Source: Chrysochromulina parva (lineage: Eukaryota; Haptophyta; Prymnesiales; Chrysochromulinaceae). From it: a stretch of DNA of 20,379 bases. The stretch spans positions 1-20,379 of the forward strand of contig PJAB01000810.1 of the NCBI GenBank assembly GCA_002887195.1. The letters are read 5' to 3'. The position numbers were made by a program, and so were the translations under genes. Under the pieces are notes generated by a model. It was not told where the DNA came from and made no database searches. It saw only the letters and a list, made by a program, of their open reading frames with translations. This document shows, in pieces, positions 1 to 7,850 of the stretch; within the stretch, counting starts at the first letter, position 1; every line of letters starts with the position of its first letter.

Positions 1-2
1 GG

Positions 3-479
3 CTCACATACTTTGAGCCGTCGCAGTTCCTGCTCGTCTCCTTTGCTGGCTACGCGCGCCGCCCCGCCGTCGTGCTCAGAGATGTGCTACGCCACGCAGG
101 CATGCCTTCGGCCATCACCGTTGAGGCCGTTGCTCGAGTGCGAGGCAAAGGCAAGCAGAACTCGAAGGCGTGCGGCCATGGCCATCTGTTGCCTCGCTAT
201 CGAGATGAGCTCGTGCAGCTGTACCGTCCGTTCACGGAACGCCTCTATTCGCTCATACGCGTCCATGCAATTGCTGTAACGCCTTATGACCATCAGGGCA
301 CTCGCTTCCTCGATCACGATGGAAGCAGCCTCAGGAGTGATGCGAACTGCAGCTATAGCAGCCCTTCAGCGAGATCACCGCCGGTGTTCGCGCCATCCCA
401 GGGCGGAAGCGGCTGGAAGCGCGACCGGGGATCAAGGCGAAATGTCCCTCTCATCAAGTGGAGAACGGCCCGGGGATGA
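3..479 (+). CDS. Probable sulfotransferase, C-terminal part (5' end outside window)
   Basis: The frame is open from the left edge, so the gene starts upstream. Its first ~85 residues have the layout of the C-terminal third of Golgi-type carbohydrate sulfotransferases (Sulfotransfer family): a hydrophobic strand after FEPSQ (FLLVSF), a helix with AVVLRDVLRHAG matching the 'LRRVLxFLG' region, then LLPRYRDELVQLYRPFTERLYSLI. That last segment resembles the closing 'xxLxxFYRPxNERLYxLL' helix of the family. The PAPS-binding 5'PSB loop would lie upstream and cannot be checked. Such enzymes transfer sulfate from PAPS to sugars or other hydroxyls, usually in the Golgi lumen. The family normally ends soon after the RLYxLL helix. 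Here the frame runs about 60 low-complexity residues further, so the true end may be earlier, through an intron near 255-280. The family call rests on pattern memory. Confidence 0.5.
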   Translation, partial: LTYFEPSQFLLVSFAGYARRPAVVLRDVLRHAGMPSAITVEAVARVRGKGKQNSKACGHGHLLPRYRDELVQLYRPFTERLYSLIRVHAIAVTPYDHQGTRFLDHDGSSLRSDANCSYSSPSARSPPVFAPSQGGSGWKRDRGSRRNVPLIKWRTARG

Positions 480-625
480 CCGTGAGGCCAGGCCGATCGA
501 ACATGGACGGCCCCATTGCTACTGTTCGTTGGCACTGTGAATGTGTTGGCGTGTTATGGTGGGACGAATCGCGTATAGTACATGTGAATCTCTTAATGGT
601 AGTCGTACATGGCGAGCATTATAAG

Positions 626-647
626 TATTCAATCCCTATTCAATCCC
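626..647. repeat. 11-bp tandem duplication
   Basis: TATTCAATCCC occurs twice with no spacer (626-636, 637-647) in AT-richer intergenic DNA. This is likely a small replication-slippage duplication; no function is visible. Confidence 0.8.
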
Positions 648-1004
648 TGACTAACATAGACCGTGGAGCTTATACAGTCCGAGAATAGCCTCGGTTACGG
701 CGTCGCACCGGGCCGGACAACACGTGCCGCGGCACCGCGCCGGACCGCGCCTCACACGTGGCGCCGGGGGGCATGTCTTCGCTAACCTGCAGCTTTAAAC
801 ACCTAAACACTTGAGACATGCGATGCTGGGCGTCGCGGTTTGTCGCGGTGGGCGGTGGCCCCCGGTGCGGCACGCCTGCAGCATGCTCCGAGGCAGCCGC
901 GTCGGAGCTCGAGCTGCCTCGCCTCTCCTCGCCTCACACGGGAGCACCCCGGACCGAGGACCCGCCGTCCGAGGCACAGACGGCGGGGCACTGGCCACGT
1001 CAAA

Positions 1005-1018
1005 ACAGTTTTAACTGT
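1005..1018. repeat. Perfect inverted repeat, 6-bp arms
   Basis: ACAGTT and AACTGT flank a 2-bp TT centre. It lies 28 bp before a longer inverted repeat, in the presumed 3' flank of the NIPA gene. Confidence 0.75.
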
Positions 1019-1046
1019 AATGATCCGAGTAAAGGCTCGTTACACA

Positions 1047-1069
1047 ACTTACCTCCGTAAGAGGTAAGT
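1047..1069. repeat. Perfect inverted repeat, 9-bp arms, 5-nt loop
   Basis: ACTTACCTC (1047-1055) and GAGGTAAGT (1061-1069) are exact reverse complements separated by CGTAA. Either strand could form a 9-bp hairpin. Each strand therefore also reads AG|GTAAGT, the consensus 5' splice site. It lies about 110 bp past the NIPA stop codon. Confidence 0.85.
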
Positions 1070-1181
1070 GACCGCAAACCGTTACGTTTAAGTTTTGAAC
1101 TCACACAGCACGGGGGCGAAAAGTCAAAAGAACGTAGCTACACCAGTCCTGGACCCTGGCCCTCATCGACCATGAGGCCAT

Positions 1182-2467
1182 TCACCGCCGCCCCGTTCCC
1201 CGAATCTCAGCACGCGCTTCAAGGCTGTCAAAGTCGTCGTGCTTATCTTCTGCAGGCTCCGCTGGAGAAGGCTGGAGGCCTGGTATCCGTCGTAATAGGA
1301 CCTTCTCCTCCGTCGGCGCAGGTGATTGGACTTTGAGCGAGAGGACCACCAGGCCGCCGAGCGCGACCATGGCGCCAACGCAGAACAGGACGCCGCGGGC
1401 AAAGCTGATGTCGGCAAATTCCTTGAAGAAGATGCCGCCCGCCGCCACAGTGAGCATGATAAGGAGAGACTGGTCTGTGCATTCGGTGGCGCATTCGGTG
1501 GCATTCAGTGGTCAGTAGCGCAAGTGATCAGTGGCCATCCAATTCGGAGCGTAGGCGTACAGAGAGGCACTGCGTATCCAATCGGGGACGATGCAAGCGT
1601 CGAGTTGAGCAAGTACAGCTGCAGCGGCGCCGTGACCGCCAGGCCGATGAGGGAGAGGATGAAGGCGGGAGTGACCGCCGCGTTTGGGTCGCCGCCTGTT
1701 GTAAAAAAGCGCAGCCCTACGGAGATCACCTTGAGGAACAGCTGCGATTGGGCGCCACAGACAGCGGAGCAGAAGGCGGAGAACAGAGTGGTCCACGGCG
1801 AGGTCGGCGACGGGCGGTAGGGTTCTAGCCGAGGTGTCCAGAGGAGCACAAGATAGAGCGCGACCAGCGAGAGCGAAAGCGACACGAACACGATGAAGGC
1901 CGGGTTGTCGAAGTCGTCGAAGATCTCGGCCATGGTGGGTTCGTCGGACGTGTGTGGTCCGAACACCGAGACCGTTGTCACGCCTACGACGACGAACGCG
2001 ATGCCGATGATCTGGCGCCCGGGCAGAGACTCGTGCACGCCAAATAGACCCGATTTTGCAAGGACCACAGAGAAGACCATGGTCAGGGCCGCAAACGGCG
2101 CGATGAGCGAGAGCGGCGTGATAGCGAAAGCGATGAGGTCAATGACGGTGGCGTTTCCCACCAGGAACACGAAGCCAAGAGCCCAGCGCCAGCGCTTGTA
2201 CAGCGGCAGCGTGTCCTCCACGTCCGCACTTCGCTTCATGAGCAAGAGCCCGATCGACGAGGAGATGCAGCCAAGGATGACGAGAGAGACTCCAAACTCC
2301 CACAGCGACGGGTCCGTTGGTGTATGCGCCAGCGGTGACGGCGCGATCGGCTCGTCGCTATCGAGGATGAAGCCCATACGCACTCTCTCTCTCCCCGTTT
2401 TCCCGTTTTCCACGTGCGAGAACTCATGCGAGACGGCCCGGCGCGCGGGCACGGCGTGAGCCCCCAT
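1182..2467 (-). CDS. NIPA/DUF803-family magnesium transporter (two exons)
   Basis: This is a polytopic membrane protein of the NIPA family (Mg_trans_NIPA, SLC57), which moves Mg2+ and related divalent cations across plasma or endosomal membranes. Exon 1 is 2467-1561 and exon 2 is 1474-1182, joined over an 86-bp GT-AG intron, giving 399 residues. About nine hydrophobic segments are visible, starting with LWEFGVSLVILGCISSSIGL and followed by the family-typical GNATVIDLIAFAITPLSLIAP region. The splice rebuilds the late-helix signature ending VPLYQSLLIMLTVAAGG and then IFFKEF, matching the 'VxPIYYVxFTTxxxxxxxILFKEW' region of the family. The split codon T|AC gives the Tyr. The longest frame starts at 2467, but Met31 (2377) sits just before the first helix and may be the real start; the DNA between looks like a purine-rich leader. 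The tail after the last helix is short and acidic. Family confidence is high; ion specificity is inferred. Confidence 0.88.
1475..1560 (-). other. 86-bp spliceosomal intron in the NIPA gene
   Basis: On the minus strand the junctions are CTCT|GTACGC (donor) and GCACAG|ACCAG (acceptor). Removing it joins T to AC (Tyr) and restores the conserved late transmembrane helix. Reading through it stops after 21 codons. The acceptor-proximal part holds three near-identical copies of a ~11-bp unit (plus-strand GCATTCGGTGG at 1479-1489 and 1491-1501, variant at 1501-1511). Confidence 0.85.
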
Positions 2468-2712
2468 TCACAATGAGAAAAGAGGGGCTGCAAATTACAG
2501 GGGGACACGTGTGTCAGCACAAGTTCGTGAAAATCTCCAACAGCGACAAACCACGCGCTTTATTCGCGCTTCTCGGCATGTAGGATTCCTACAGGGCGGC
2601 TCGCCGGGCGCCCCCGCTGGATTAAGCAACGAGTTGCGACGACCTGCGCAACTAAGCTACATGTTGAGGGCCGCGCACGTCGATGCACGTACCGGTACTG
2701 TAGCGGCGGCTG

Positions 2713-2741
2713 CCGAGCGCGCGGCGCGCGCGCGCGCTCGG
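2713..2741. repeat. GC hairpin with 11-bp perfect arms
   Basis: CCGAGCGCGCG (2713-2723) and CGCGCGCTCGG (2731-2741) are exact reverse complements around a 7-nt GC loop. The alternating CG tract is also of the type that favours Z-DNA. It lies about 250-340 bp upstream of the NIPA start. Confidence 0.8.
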
Positions 2742-2802
2742 AGCGCGAGCTTGCTTGCCCCCGCGCTCACGCGAGAGGAGCACCGTCGCCGTTACAAAAG
2801 CT

Positions 2803-2834
2803 GTTACTGTACACCCCCGTTACAGTACACCCCC
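2803..2834. repeat. 16-bp tandem duplication
   Basis: GTTACTGTACACCCCC is followed directly by GTTACAGTACACCCCC, with a single difference (T/A) that makes the core GTAC palindromic context differ. It lies in the NIPA/glutamine synthetase intergenic region. Confidence 0.8.
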
Positions 2835-3013
2835 GTCGACATCCCTTGACGACGTTTCGCGCCGCCGCGAGCGCGCCGAGGATACACTCGTCGCTCGAGC
2901 ACCTACAGGAGGTACAGGACAGAGCTCTGCGTTGCACAGTGACGCAGCGCGCTCCTCCCACGAGCGCCACAGGTGCGAGATGACAGTCCCACATATTACG
3001 AAATCCTTCAGGA

Positions 3014-3203
3014 TACATGTACACCTTACACGCACGATACATGATCAGATACATCAGGATACGTATCCGATAGGACCCCCCCCAAAGGGATAGCCCCCGC
3101 CCCCCCCTGACCCCGGAGTAGCTCCACACCCCAGCTGCCGTGCACACGGAGACGCAATAAGCCAATAACCCATGTAACCACAATACATGTAATTATACAT
3201 GTA
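3014..3203. repeat. Cluster of TACATGTA palindromes
   Basis: Three copies of the perfect 8-bp palindrome TACATGTA occur at 3014-3021, 3184-3191 and 3196-3203, the last two separated only by ATTA. Related TACAT words lie at about 3038 and 3050, and a 12-bp palindrome GGATACGTATCC at 3057-3068. The clustering is upstream of glutamine synthetase; a binding-site role is only a guess. Confidence 0.6.
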
Positions 3204-3250
3204 ATATGCCTGAGAGCCTGACACAGACTCAATGCATGCAAAAGCTCTTC

Positions 3251-3270
3251 TACAGTCTTCTACAGTCTTC
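3251..3270. repeat. 10-bp tandem duplication
   Basis: TACAGTCTTC occurs twice in a row, preceded by a partial copy (CTCTTC) at 3245-3250. It is in AT-richer DNA 440 bp before the glutamine synthetase start. Confidence 0.75.
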
Positions 3271-3710
3271 ACCTTGTTTACATTGTATCTCGAAAGCAAG
3301 GTGGCAAGCTAAGACCTACACTCAATTGCCTACACTGTAGAAGCAGTCGAAACAACAGGTACAACACAACACGACTAAACCGTAAACGCGTGCGGTTGCT
3401 TGCTTGCTTTGCGTTCTTGCTTGTTTATCTCCATGTATCTCGAGCAAGAACGTTGTCTCCTAGTCTCCTGGGTTAATCTGGGGACAAGAGGCTTTGTAGA
3501 GGATGCTACCGGTATGTGTTTCGCGACATTTTTATCGTCCGACGGTTGAAACTACCAAAAAAGCGTTACACTTCAACTTCCAGCATCCAGCTGCGGAAAT
3601 GAGCCGATGCAAGACCCCGGATGCAGGATTTTCCGACCGAAAAAAGGGATCGACGTACTCCCCAACCCTCGCGGTCACGCGCCCGCACATAAACAAGCAA
3701 CTCAAACAAC

Positions 3711-5873
3711 ATGGGCGGCTGCCAATCCCACATGTCTACCATGCCGTTCGACGACGTGCACATGTACGACGCGACCCTGACGCCTCCTCCGAGCGCGCCG
3801 CCGCCGTACGAGATTAACTTCGAGGCCAACAGGAGCTCGTATGGCCAAAACCGGTTCATGGGCACGGTGGCCGCCAAGTACCTAGTGAAGCAGGGCCTTC
3901 CCGCGAACCTCCTTTCGACCTCCGACTGGACCTTGGACAGGGAAACTGCCCACAAGGTCGCCAAGGCCATCATCGAGTGGGCGAAGGAACGCGGCGCGAC
4001 CATGACGGTCCACTGCTTCCAGCCGCTCGGCTCGGCCGGTCTGCGCCTCGGCCAGACTGCCGGCGTGCAGAACGCCATGTTCAACTTCAACAAGAAGGGC
4101 GAGCTCGAGTACGTCTTCACGGGCGATGAGCTCATCCAGGGCGAGTCCGACGGATCGTCGTTCCACAACGGCGGCCTGCGCGCCACTCACACGGCCGGCG
4201 GGTACACGATCCTTGACCCGACGTCGCCCGTGTTCATCCGCGGTGACACCGTCTTCATCCCGACCATGTTCGTCTCGTGGCACGGCATCGCCATCGACGA
4301 GAAGACGCCGCTCCTCAAGTCTATGAAGGTCCTCGGCACGCAGGGAAAGCGCTTGCTCTCGAAGCTCGGCTACGAGGTGTCGAACATCATCCCGAACATC
4401 GGCCTGGAGCAGGAGTTCTTCCTGATTCCGCGCGAGGCGTACTACAAGCGTCCCGACCTCCAGTTCGCCGGCCGCACCATCATGGGACGTGACGCGGCGC
4501 GCGGCCAGGAGCTGTGCGACCATTACATGGCGCCGCTCAACCAAGTGGCCCTGGCCTGCATGCAGGAGATCATGCACGAGGGCTTCAAGATGGGCTGCCC
4601 GTTCAAGACGCGCCACCGCGAGGTGGCCCCCAACCAGTACGAGTGCGCGCCCTACTTCGGCCTCGCCTCCACCCAGATCGACGAGAATCTCGTCCTCATG
4701 CAGCTCATTGACGAGATCCCGCAGAAGCACGGCCTCGTCGGAATCCTCCACGAGAAGCCCTTCAACCACGTCAACGGTTCGGGCAAGCACAACAACTTCT
4801 CGCTGGGCACACCGGAGGGCGTCAACCTGATGAATGGCCCACAGCTCACTGCGAAGTCGGGCAACGCTGACATCTTCCCCATCGTCATCTCGGCCGTCGT
4901 GCGCGCCATGTTCGTGCACGGCGACTTGTTCCGCATGGCAATCGCCTCGCCCGGTAACGACTTCCGGCTGGGGGCGTGCGAGGCGCCGCCCTCGATCATG
5001 TCCACGTACCTGGGCCAGCAGCTCACCGACTACCTCGATGAATTCCGCAAGGGCAAGAGGAACGTAGTGTACACCCCGAACAAGGTCACCGTCGACCTCG
5101 GTATCGACGGCGTGGCACCCGTCAAGATCCCGGCAGAGGACCGCAACCGCACCTCGCCCTTCCCGTACGGCGGCCACCGCTTCGAGTTCCGCGCGGCCGG
5201 CTCGTCACAGAACGTGTCGATGATCAACACCGTGCTCTGCACCACCATCGCCGAGTCCTTCCAGATGATCGCGGATCAGATGGATGAGGGCAAGGCGGCC
5301 GCCGATGTGGCTGCCGAGATGCTCAACGAGTCGTGGGATGTGATCTTCAACGGCAACGGCTACTCAAAAGAGTGGCCGATCGAGGCGGAGAGGCGCCGCC
5401 TGTGCCGCATCGACTCGGGCGTCGAGGCGTGCAAGAAACTCACCGATAAAAAGAACAAAGACCTCTTCTCCAAGATGAATGTGATGAAGCCCGACGAGTG
5501 CGAGGCGCGCGCCACGATCATGTACAACCACTACGCGGGCACCGTCGAGATCGAGGCCAAGTGCATGGTCGACATGATCCAGCAGCACATCATCCCGTCG
5601 GCGACCAAGGTGAACCTGACCAGCCAGGTCACCCAGCTCACGGCGGCCGTCAAGAAGCTCGAGGCCGACCTACACGCCATGGAACACAAAGACACGTCGT
5701 ACGACAAGGCCACCGCGGCGCGCGTGCTGCGTCTCGAGACTATGGTCGACATCCGCAAGATCTGCGACGCCGTCGAAGCGCTCGTGCCCCCGTCGCTCTG
5801 GACGCTCGCCACGTACAAGGAACTCTTGTTCCTCGACTTCAACCACGGCGCGCGCGCCGGTATGACGCTCTGA
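3711..5873 (+). CDS. Glutamine synthetase type III
   Basis: It makes glutamine from glutamate, ammonia and ATP, the entry point for inorganic nitrogen. At 720 residues with no intron it has the usual length of the GSIII family, which is found in bacteria and in haptophytes, diatoms and other protists. Visible motifs: FQPLG (103-107, the GSIII N-terminal 'WFQPLT' region, here CFQPLG), GLEQEFF (231-237, glutamate and metal ligands), EVAPNQYECAP (304-314), NGSGKHNN (355-362), GNDFRLGACEAPP (415-427), and NRTSPF followed by HRFEFRAAGSSQN (479-501, nucleotide and active-site region). A C-terminal helical part with a predicted coiled coil (about 620-665) is typical of GSIII. The start has A at -3 and G at +4. 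Its first residues MGGCQS fit the N-myristoylation pattern MGxxxS, with Cys4 as a possible palmitoylation site. Met8 and Met11 are alternative starts. There is no obvious plastid transit peptide, so it is probably cytosolic. Confidence 0.96.
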   Translation: MGGCQSHMSTMPFDDVHMYDATLTPPPSAPPPYEINFEANRSSYGQNRFMGTVAAKYLVKQGLPANLLSTSDWTLDRETAHKVAKAIIEWAKERGATMTVHCFQPLGSAGLRLGQTAGVQNAMFNFNKKGELEYVFTGDELIQGESDGSSFHNGGLRATHTAGGYTILDPTSPVFIRGDTVFIPTMFVSWHGIAIDEKTPLLKSMKVLGTQGKRLLSKLGYEVSNIIPNIGLEQEFFLIPREAYYKRPDLQFAGRTIMGRDAARGQELCDHYMAPLNQVALACMQEIMHEGFKMGCPFKTRHREVAPNQYECAPYFGLASTQIDENLVLMQLIDEIPQKHGLVGILHEKPFNHVNGSGKHNNFSLGTPEGVNLMNGPQLTAKSGNADIFPIVISAVVRAMFVHGDLFRMAIASPGNDFRLGACEAPPSIMSTYLGQQLTDYLDEFRKGKRNVVYTPNKVTVDLGIDGVAPVKIPAEDRNRTSPFPYGGHRFEFRAAGSSQNVSMINTVLCTTIAESFQMIADQMDEGKAAADVAAEMLNESWDVIFNGNGYSKEWPIEAERRRLCRIDSGVEACKKLTDKKNKDLFSKMNVMKPDECEARATIMYNHYAGTVEIEAKCMVDMIQQHIIPSATKVNLTSQVTQLTAAVKKLEADLHAMEHKDTSYDKATAARVLRLETMVDIRKICDAVEALVPPSLWTLATYKELLFLDFNHGARAGMTL

Positions 5874-6286
5874 CTAGCTGGAGGCGAGAAGGCGCGTGGC
5901 ACTGGCAGCGGAGGAGAGGTTGGCGGACCTGTGGTCGCCGAAGAATTGTCGCCGATGACGTTGCGGTCGCTCTCCACGTCAGTCATGCCCACCTGGGTTT
6001 CAAGCTCGTAGGGAATCCCTCCCCGCAATAGAGGGCTGGATGAACGAATACCCGAGCGCTAATTTGGCATTTGGCAACACGACAAGAAGATGACGAAGAT
6101 CTCTCTCGAGGCTCTCTCGCGATGATGTGTGTGAAGTTTCGATCTGCGATGCGCAGCTGATGGAAGGGGTGTGACGTGACGGTCATGCGAGAGCGGAACC
6201 GAGATGAGCGGCGTGTGTGGGCGTGTGGGCTGTGGGCGAAGTGCGCCTGCGACGGTCGGTGGGGGTGATACCGGATTTTGCGGATT

Positions 6287-6321
6287 TGCGCGGCGCGTTA
6301 CCGATTACCGTTAGCCGCGCA
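6287..6321. repeat. Inverted repeat, 8-bp arms
   Basis: TGCGCGGC (6287-6294) and GCCGCGCA (6314-6321) are exact reverse complements with a 19-nt spacer that itself repeats TTACCG. A stem here could form in either 3' UTR; no function can be shown. Confidence 0.6.
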
Positions 6322-6328
6322 TGTGTAC

Positions 6329-6365
6329 AATATCATATCATAATATCATAATATCATAATATCAT
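6329..6365. repeat. AATATCAT microsatellite
   Basis: AATATCAT occurs three times without spacer (6342-6365), preceded by one more copy at 6329-6336 and a partial ATCAT. It is an AT-rich island in GC-rich DNA between two gene ends. Confidence 0.85.
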
Positions 6366-6424
6366 CGCGCTCGCGGTCTTGAACACGCTCTTGCGGTGCG
6401 TCCCGGAGCGCCAGCGCCGATCCG

Positions 6425-6440
6425 CCGGATCGCGATCCGG
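6425..6440. repeat. 16-bp perfect palindrome
   Basis: CCGGATCGCGATCCGG equals its own reverse complement. It lies in the intergenic region 3' of the lipoate-ligase-like gene. Confidence 0.8.
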
Positions 6441-6686
6441 AGCCCGGAGGGCGGAGCGTCGGGCGCCGGCTCGGCCCCTAGTCGAAAGGGCGCCCGACGC
6501 CCGTACCCCACCGTAACGGAACGTCACTATGTGTGCAGCCGTTAGGTACGTCTGCCCCGCGCCCGGGCGAGCCTCTCCGCTCCGCAGCGCCGAGAGTGGA
6601 GAGACGAGACGATCGTCCGAGTCGCAGTCCGGGCGCCGCCACCAAGAGTTCACGTGTGTTCGACTCCCCGGGGGGGGTCGGCAAGC

Positions 6687-7696
6687 TCATCGGTCGATGT
6701 GGTCGATGTCCACGCTGCGCGTGGACTTCCGGTGCGGCGCGGCCATCGCTGCGTGCGTTTCCTCCAAGCCAACCTCTGTCAGATCGAGCCGCGCGGCGGC
6801 GGCGCCGAGGAGCGATGCCACAAACGAGCCTCGGTCTGGGACGCCAGCGGCTGCGAGCCCGCGTATGAAGTCGGCGTGTGGCCGATTGGCGCGGTACTCG
6901 GGGCGCTTCGCGGGCATGCGCAGCAGCGCCATGCGCGCGGGCGAATAATCCCACAGCAGAGACGTGTGATGGAGCCAGCGATTGCCGGAGATGGACTGCG
7001 CATTGCCACCAAACTTACGGTCGCCGACGCAATAGTCGTTTGCGTGCGTGGCAAAGCCGCTCCTGCGAGCGCACAAGAGAGTCGACCAGCGAACGAGCCC
7101 AAAGGGTCAGCGAACAACTCCACTGCCCTCTCCCAGGCCGACCGCTGCTGCGTTGCATCTGGGCAGGCTTCGTACACGCCGCACGATTCAAAGGCATCGG
7201 CATAGACGGCGCTCGTCCAACGAAGGATGGGCTCCGGATAAGGTGCAACCGCAGGGAGTGCGCCCTCGGCCACGAGGAACGTCACGAAGATCGTGTTCGT
7301 GTCGACAATGACCGTACCTCCGCCTGAGAAACGTCGGCAGAGAGGCACTCTGGCAGCACGCGCCCTGTCAAGATCGACGAGCTCAGCCGCTTTTCCGGAA
7401 ATGCCCAAGACGATGGCACTGGCGGATTCCACTGGCATAACCTCGCCCGTCAGCGTATTGACGCAACACGCCTCAGCACCAGGGCTGACGTCGTCCCACT
7501 CGTTTGTGATCAGCCAGCTCCGGCTGTCCGCACGGAAAAGCGCCTCTTCGAGGCGAAGAGCGCTCAGGATCGGGACGTTTCGCAGTCGCAGCAGATTCGC
7601 GGGCGGCCCTGCGCTGGTAGCCAACAGTCGGACGTGCGCGGCGCGCAATCGACGCTGTTCACTGCGAAATCTCATGAGGCTCCAGCTGGACGCCAT
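6687..7696 (-). CDS. Lipoate-protein ligase A-like protein (BPL/LPL fold, two exons)
   Basis: Members of this fold activate lipoate or move lipoyl/octanoyl groups onto lysines of 2-oxoacid dehydrogenases and the glycine cleavage H protein. Exon 1 is 7696-7176 and exon 2 is 7062-6687, giving 298 residues. An Arg-rich leader (residues 1-33) could be a mitochondrial targeting sequence. The domain follows: LLRLRNVPILSALRLEEALFR, GISGK (98-102), RRFSGGGTVIVD (121-132, substrate loop), then in exon 2 NDYCVGDRKFGGNAQS (182-197) with the candidate catalytic Lys190, and RWLHHTSLLWDYS. This matches the plant and protist LplA-like subgroup rather than Escherichia coli LplA. Splicing creates Val174 and removes a frame break. 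A 25-residue insertion (about 66-90) has no counterpart I recall and could be a second small intron. The C-terminal ~50 residues are poorly conserved. The exact reaction (ligase or transferase) cannot be told. Confidence 0.85.
7063..7175 (-). other. 113-bp spliceosomal intron in the lipoate-ligase-like gene
   Basis: Minus-strand junctions are GGCGT|GTACGA and CTCGCAG|GAGCG. Splicing joins GT to G (Val) and moves from the frame ending SCG to the frame holding NDYCVGDRKFGGNA, both being parts of one conserved domain in the right order. Without splicing the exon-1 frame runs on as arginine-rich nonsense. Confidence 0.8.
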
Positions 7697-7850
7697 CGCA
7701 ACAAAGGTTGTGGCGCCTGTGAAGTGTGCACGAGGATGGCTGTGATAAGGGGGTCCAGGGGTCCCCGAGCTAGTGGTAACCGCATCCGATGTTCGCCTGT
7801 CCGGTGTCTTGTGGGTTTCGAATTATTTCCAAAAGCTGTGAACCGATCCA
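7697..7850. promoter_or_regulatory. 154-bp divergent intergenic region (probable shared promoter)
   Basis: The lipoate-ligase-like gene (minus) and the RING gene (plus) start 154 bp apart in opposite directions, so both promoters must lie in or overlap this stretch. It contains a GGGGTCC direct repeat near 7749-7765, but no clear TATA box. Confidence 0.5.

Larger units (their letters stand above)
480..1181. other. Non-coding stretch between sulfotransferase tail and NIPA gene
   Basis: No open frame here resembles a protein; those present are short, overlap one another and occur on both strands. The part around 540-690 is AT-richer than the surroundings and holds an 11-bp tandem duplication. 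The part around 690-1000 is GC-rich. Two perfect inverted repeats lie at 1005-1018 and 1047-1069. It should contain the 3' UTRs of two convergent genes, since the sulfotransferase points right and the NIPA gene ends at 1182 on the minus strand. Confidence 0.6.
2468..3710. other. 1.2-kb non-coding region upstream of both NIPA and glutamine synthetase genes
   Basis: NIPA (minus) and glutamine synthetase (plus) diverge from this stretch, so it should hold both promoters and 5' UTRs. The translated frames look like nothing known. Base composition changes along it: a very GC-rich alternating CG hairpin near 2713-2741, C-runs around 3075-3110, then AT-richer DNA from about 3170 to 3700. It carries a 16-bp tandem duplication, a 10-bp tandem duplication and several perfect palindromes based on TACATGTA. 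No TATA box or other core promoter element can be assigned with confidence. Confidence 0.6.
5874..6686. other. Non-coding stretch between convergent glutamine synthetase and lipoate-ligase-like genes
   Basis: It holds the 3' UTRs of two genes that end towards each other. Frames on either strand are short and unrecognisable. Visible structure: an 8-bp inverted repeat (6287-6294 with 6314-6321), an AT-rich 8-bp microsatellite at 6329-6365, and a 16-bp perfect palindrome at 6425-6440 in GC-rich DNA. No polyadenylation signal could be assigned with confidence. Confidence 0.6.

Noticed and set aside
1326..1820. 164-codon plus-strand frame
   Set aside because: Antisense to the NIPA transporter exons and intron; composition is charged and random while the other strand has clear transmembrane family signatures.
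3882..5177. 431-codon open frame on the minus strand
   Set aside because: It lies fully antisense to the conserved glutamine synthetase; the Val/Arg/His-rich translation is a shadow of high GC at third positions.
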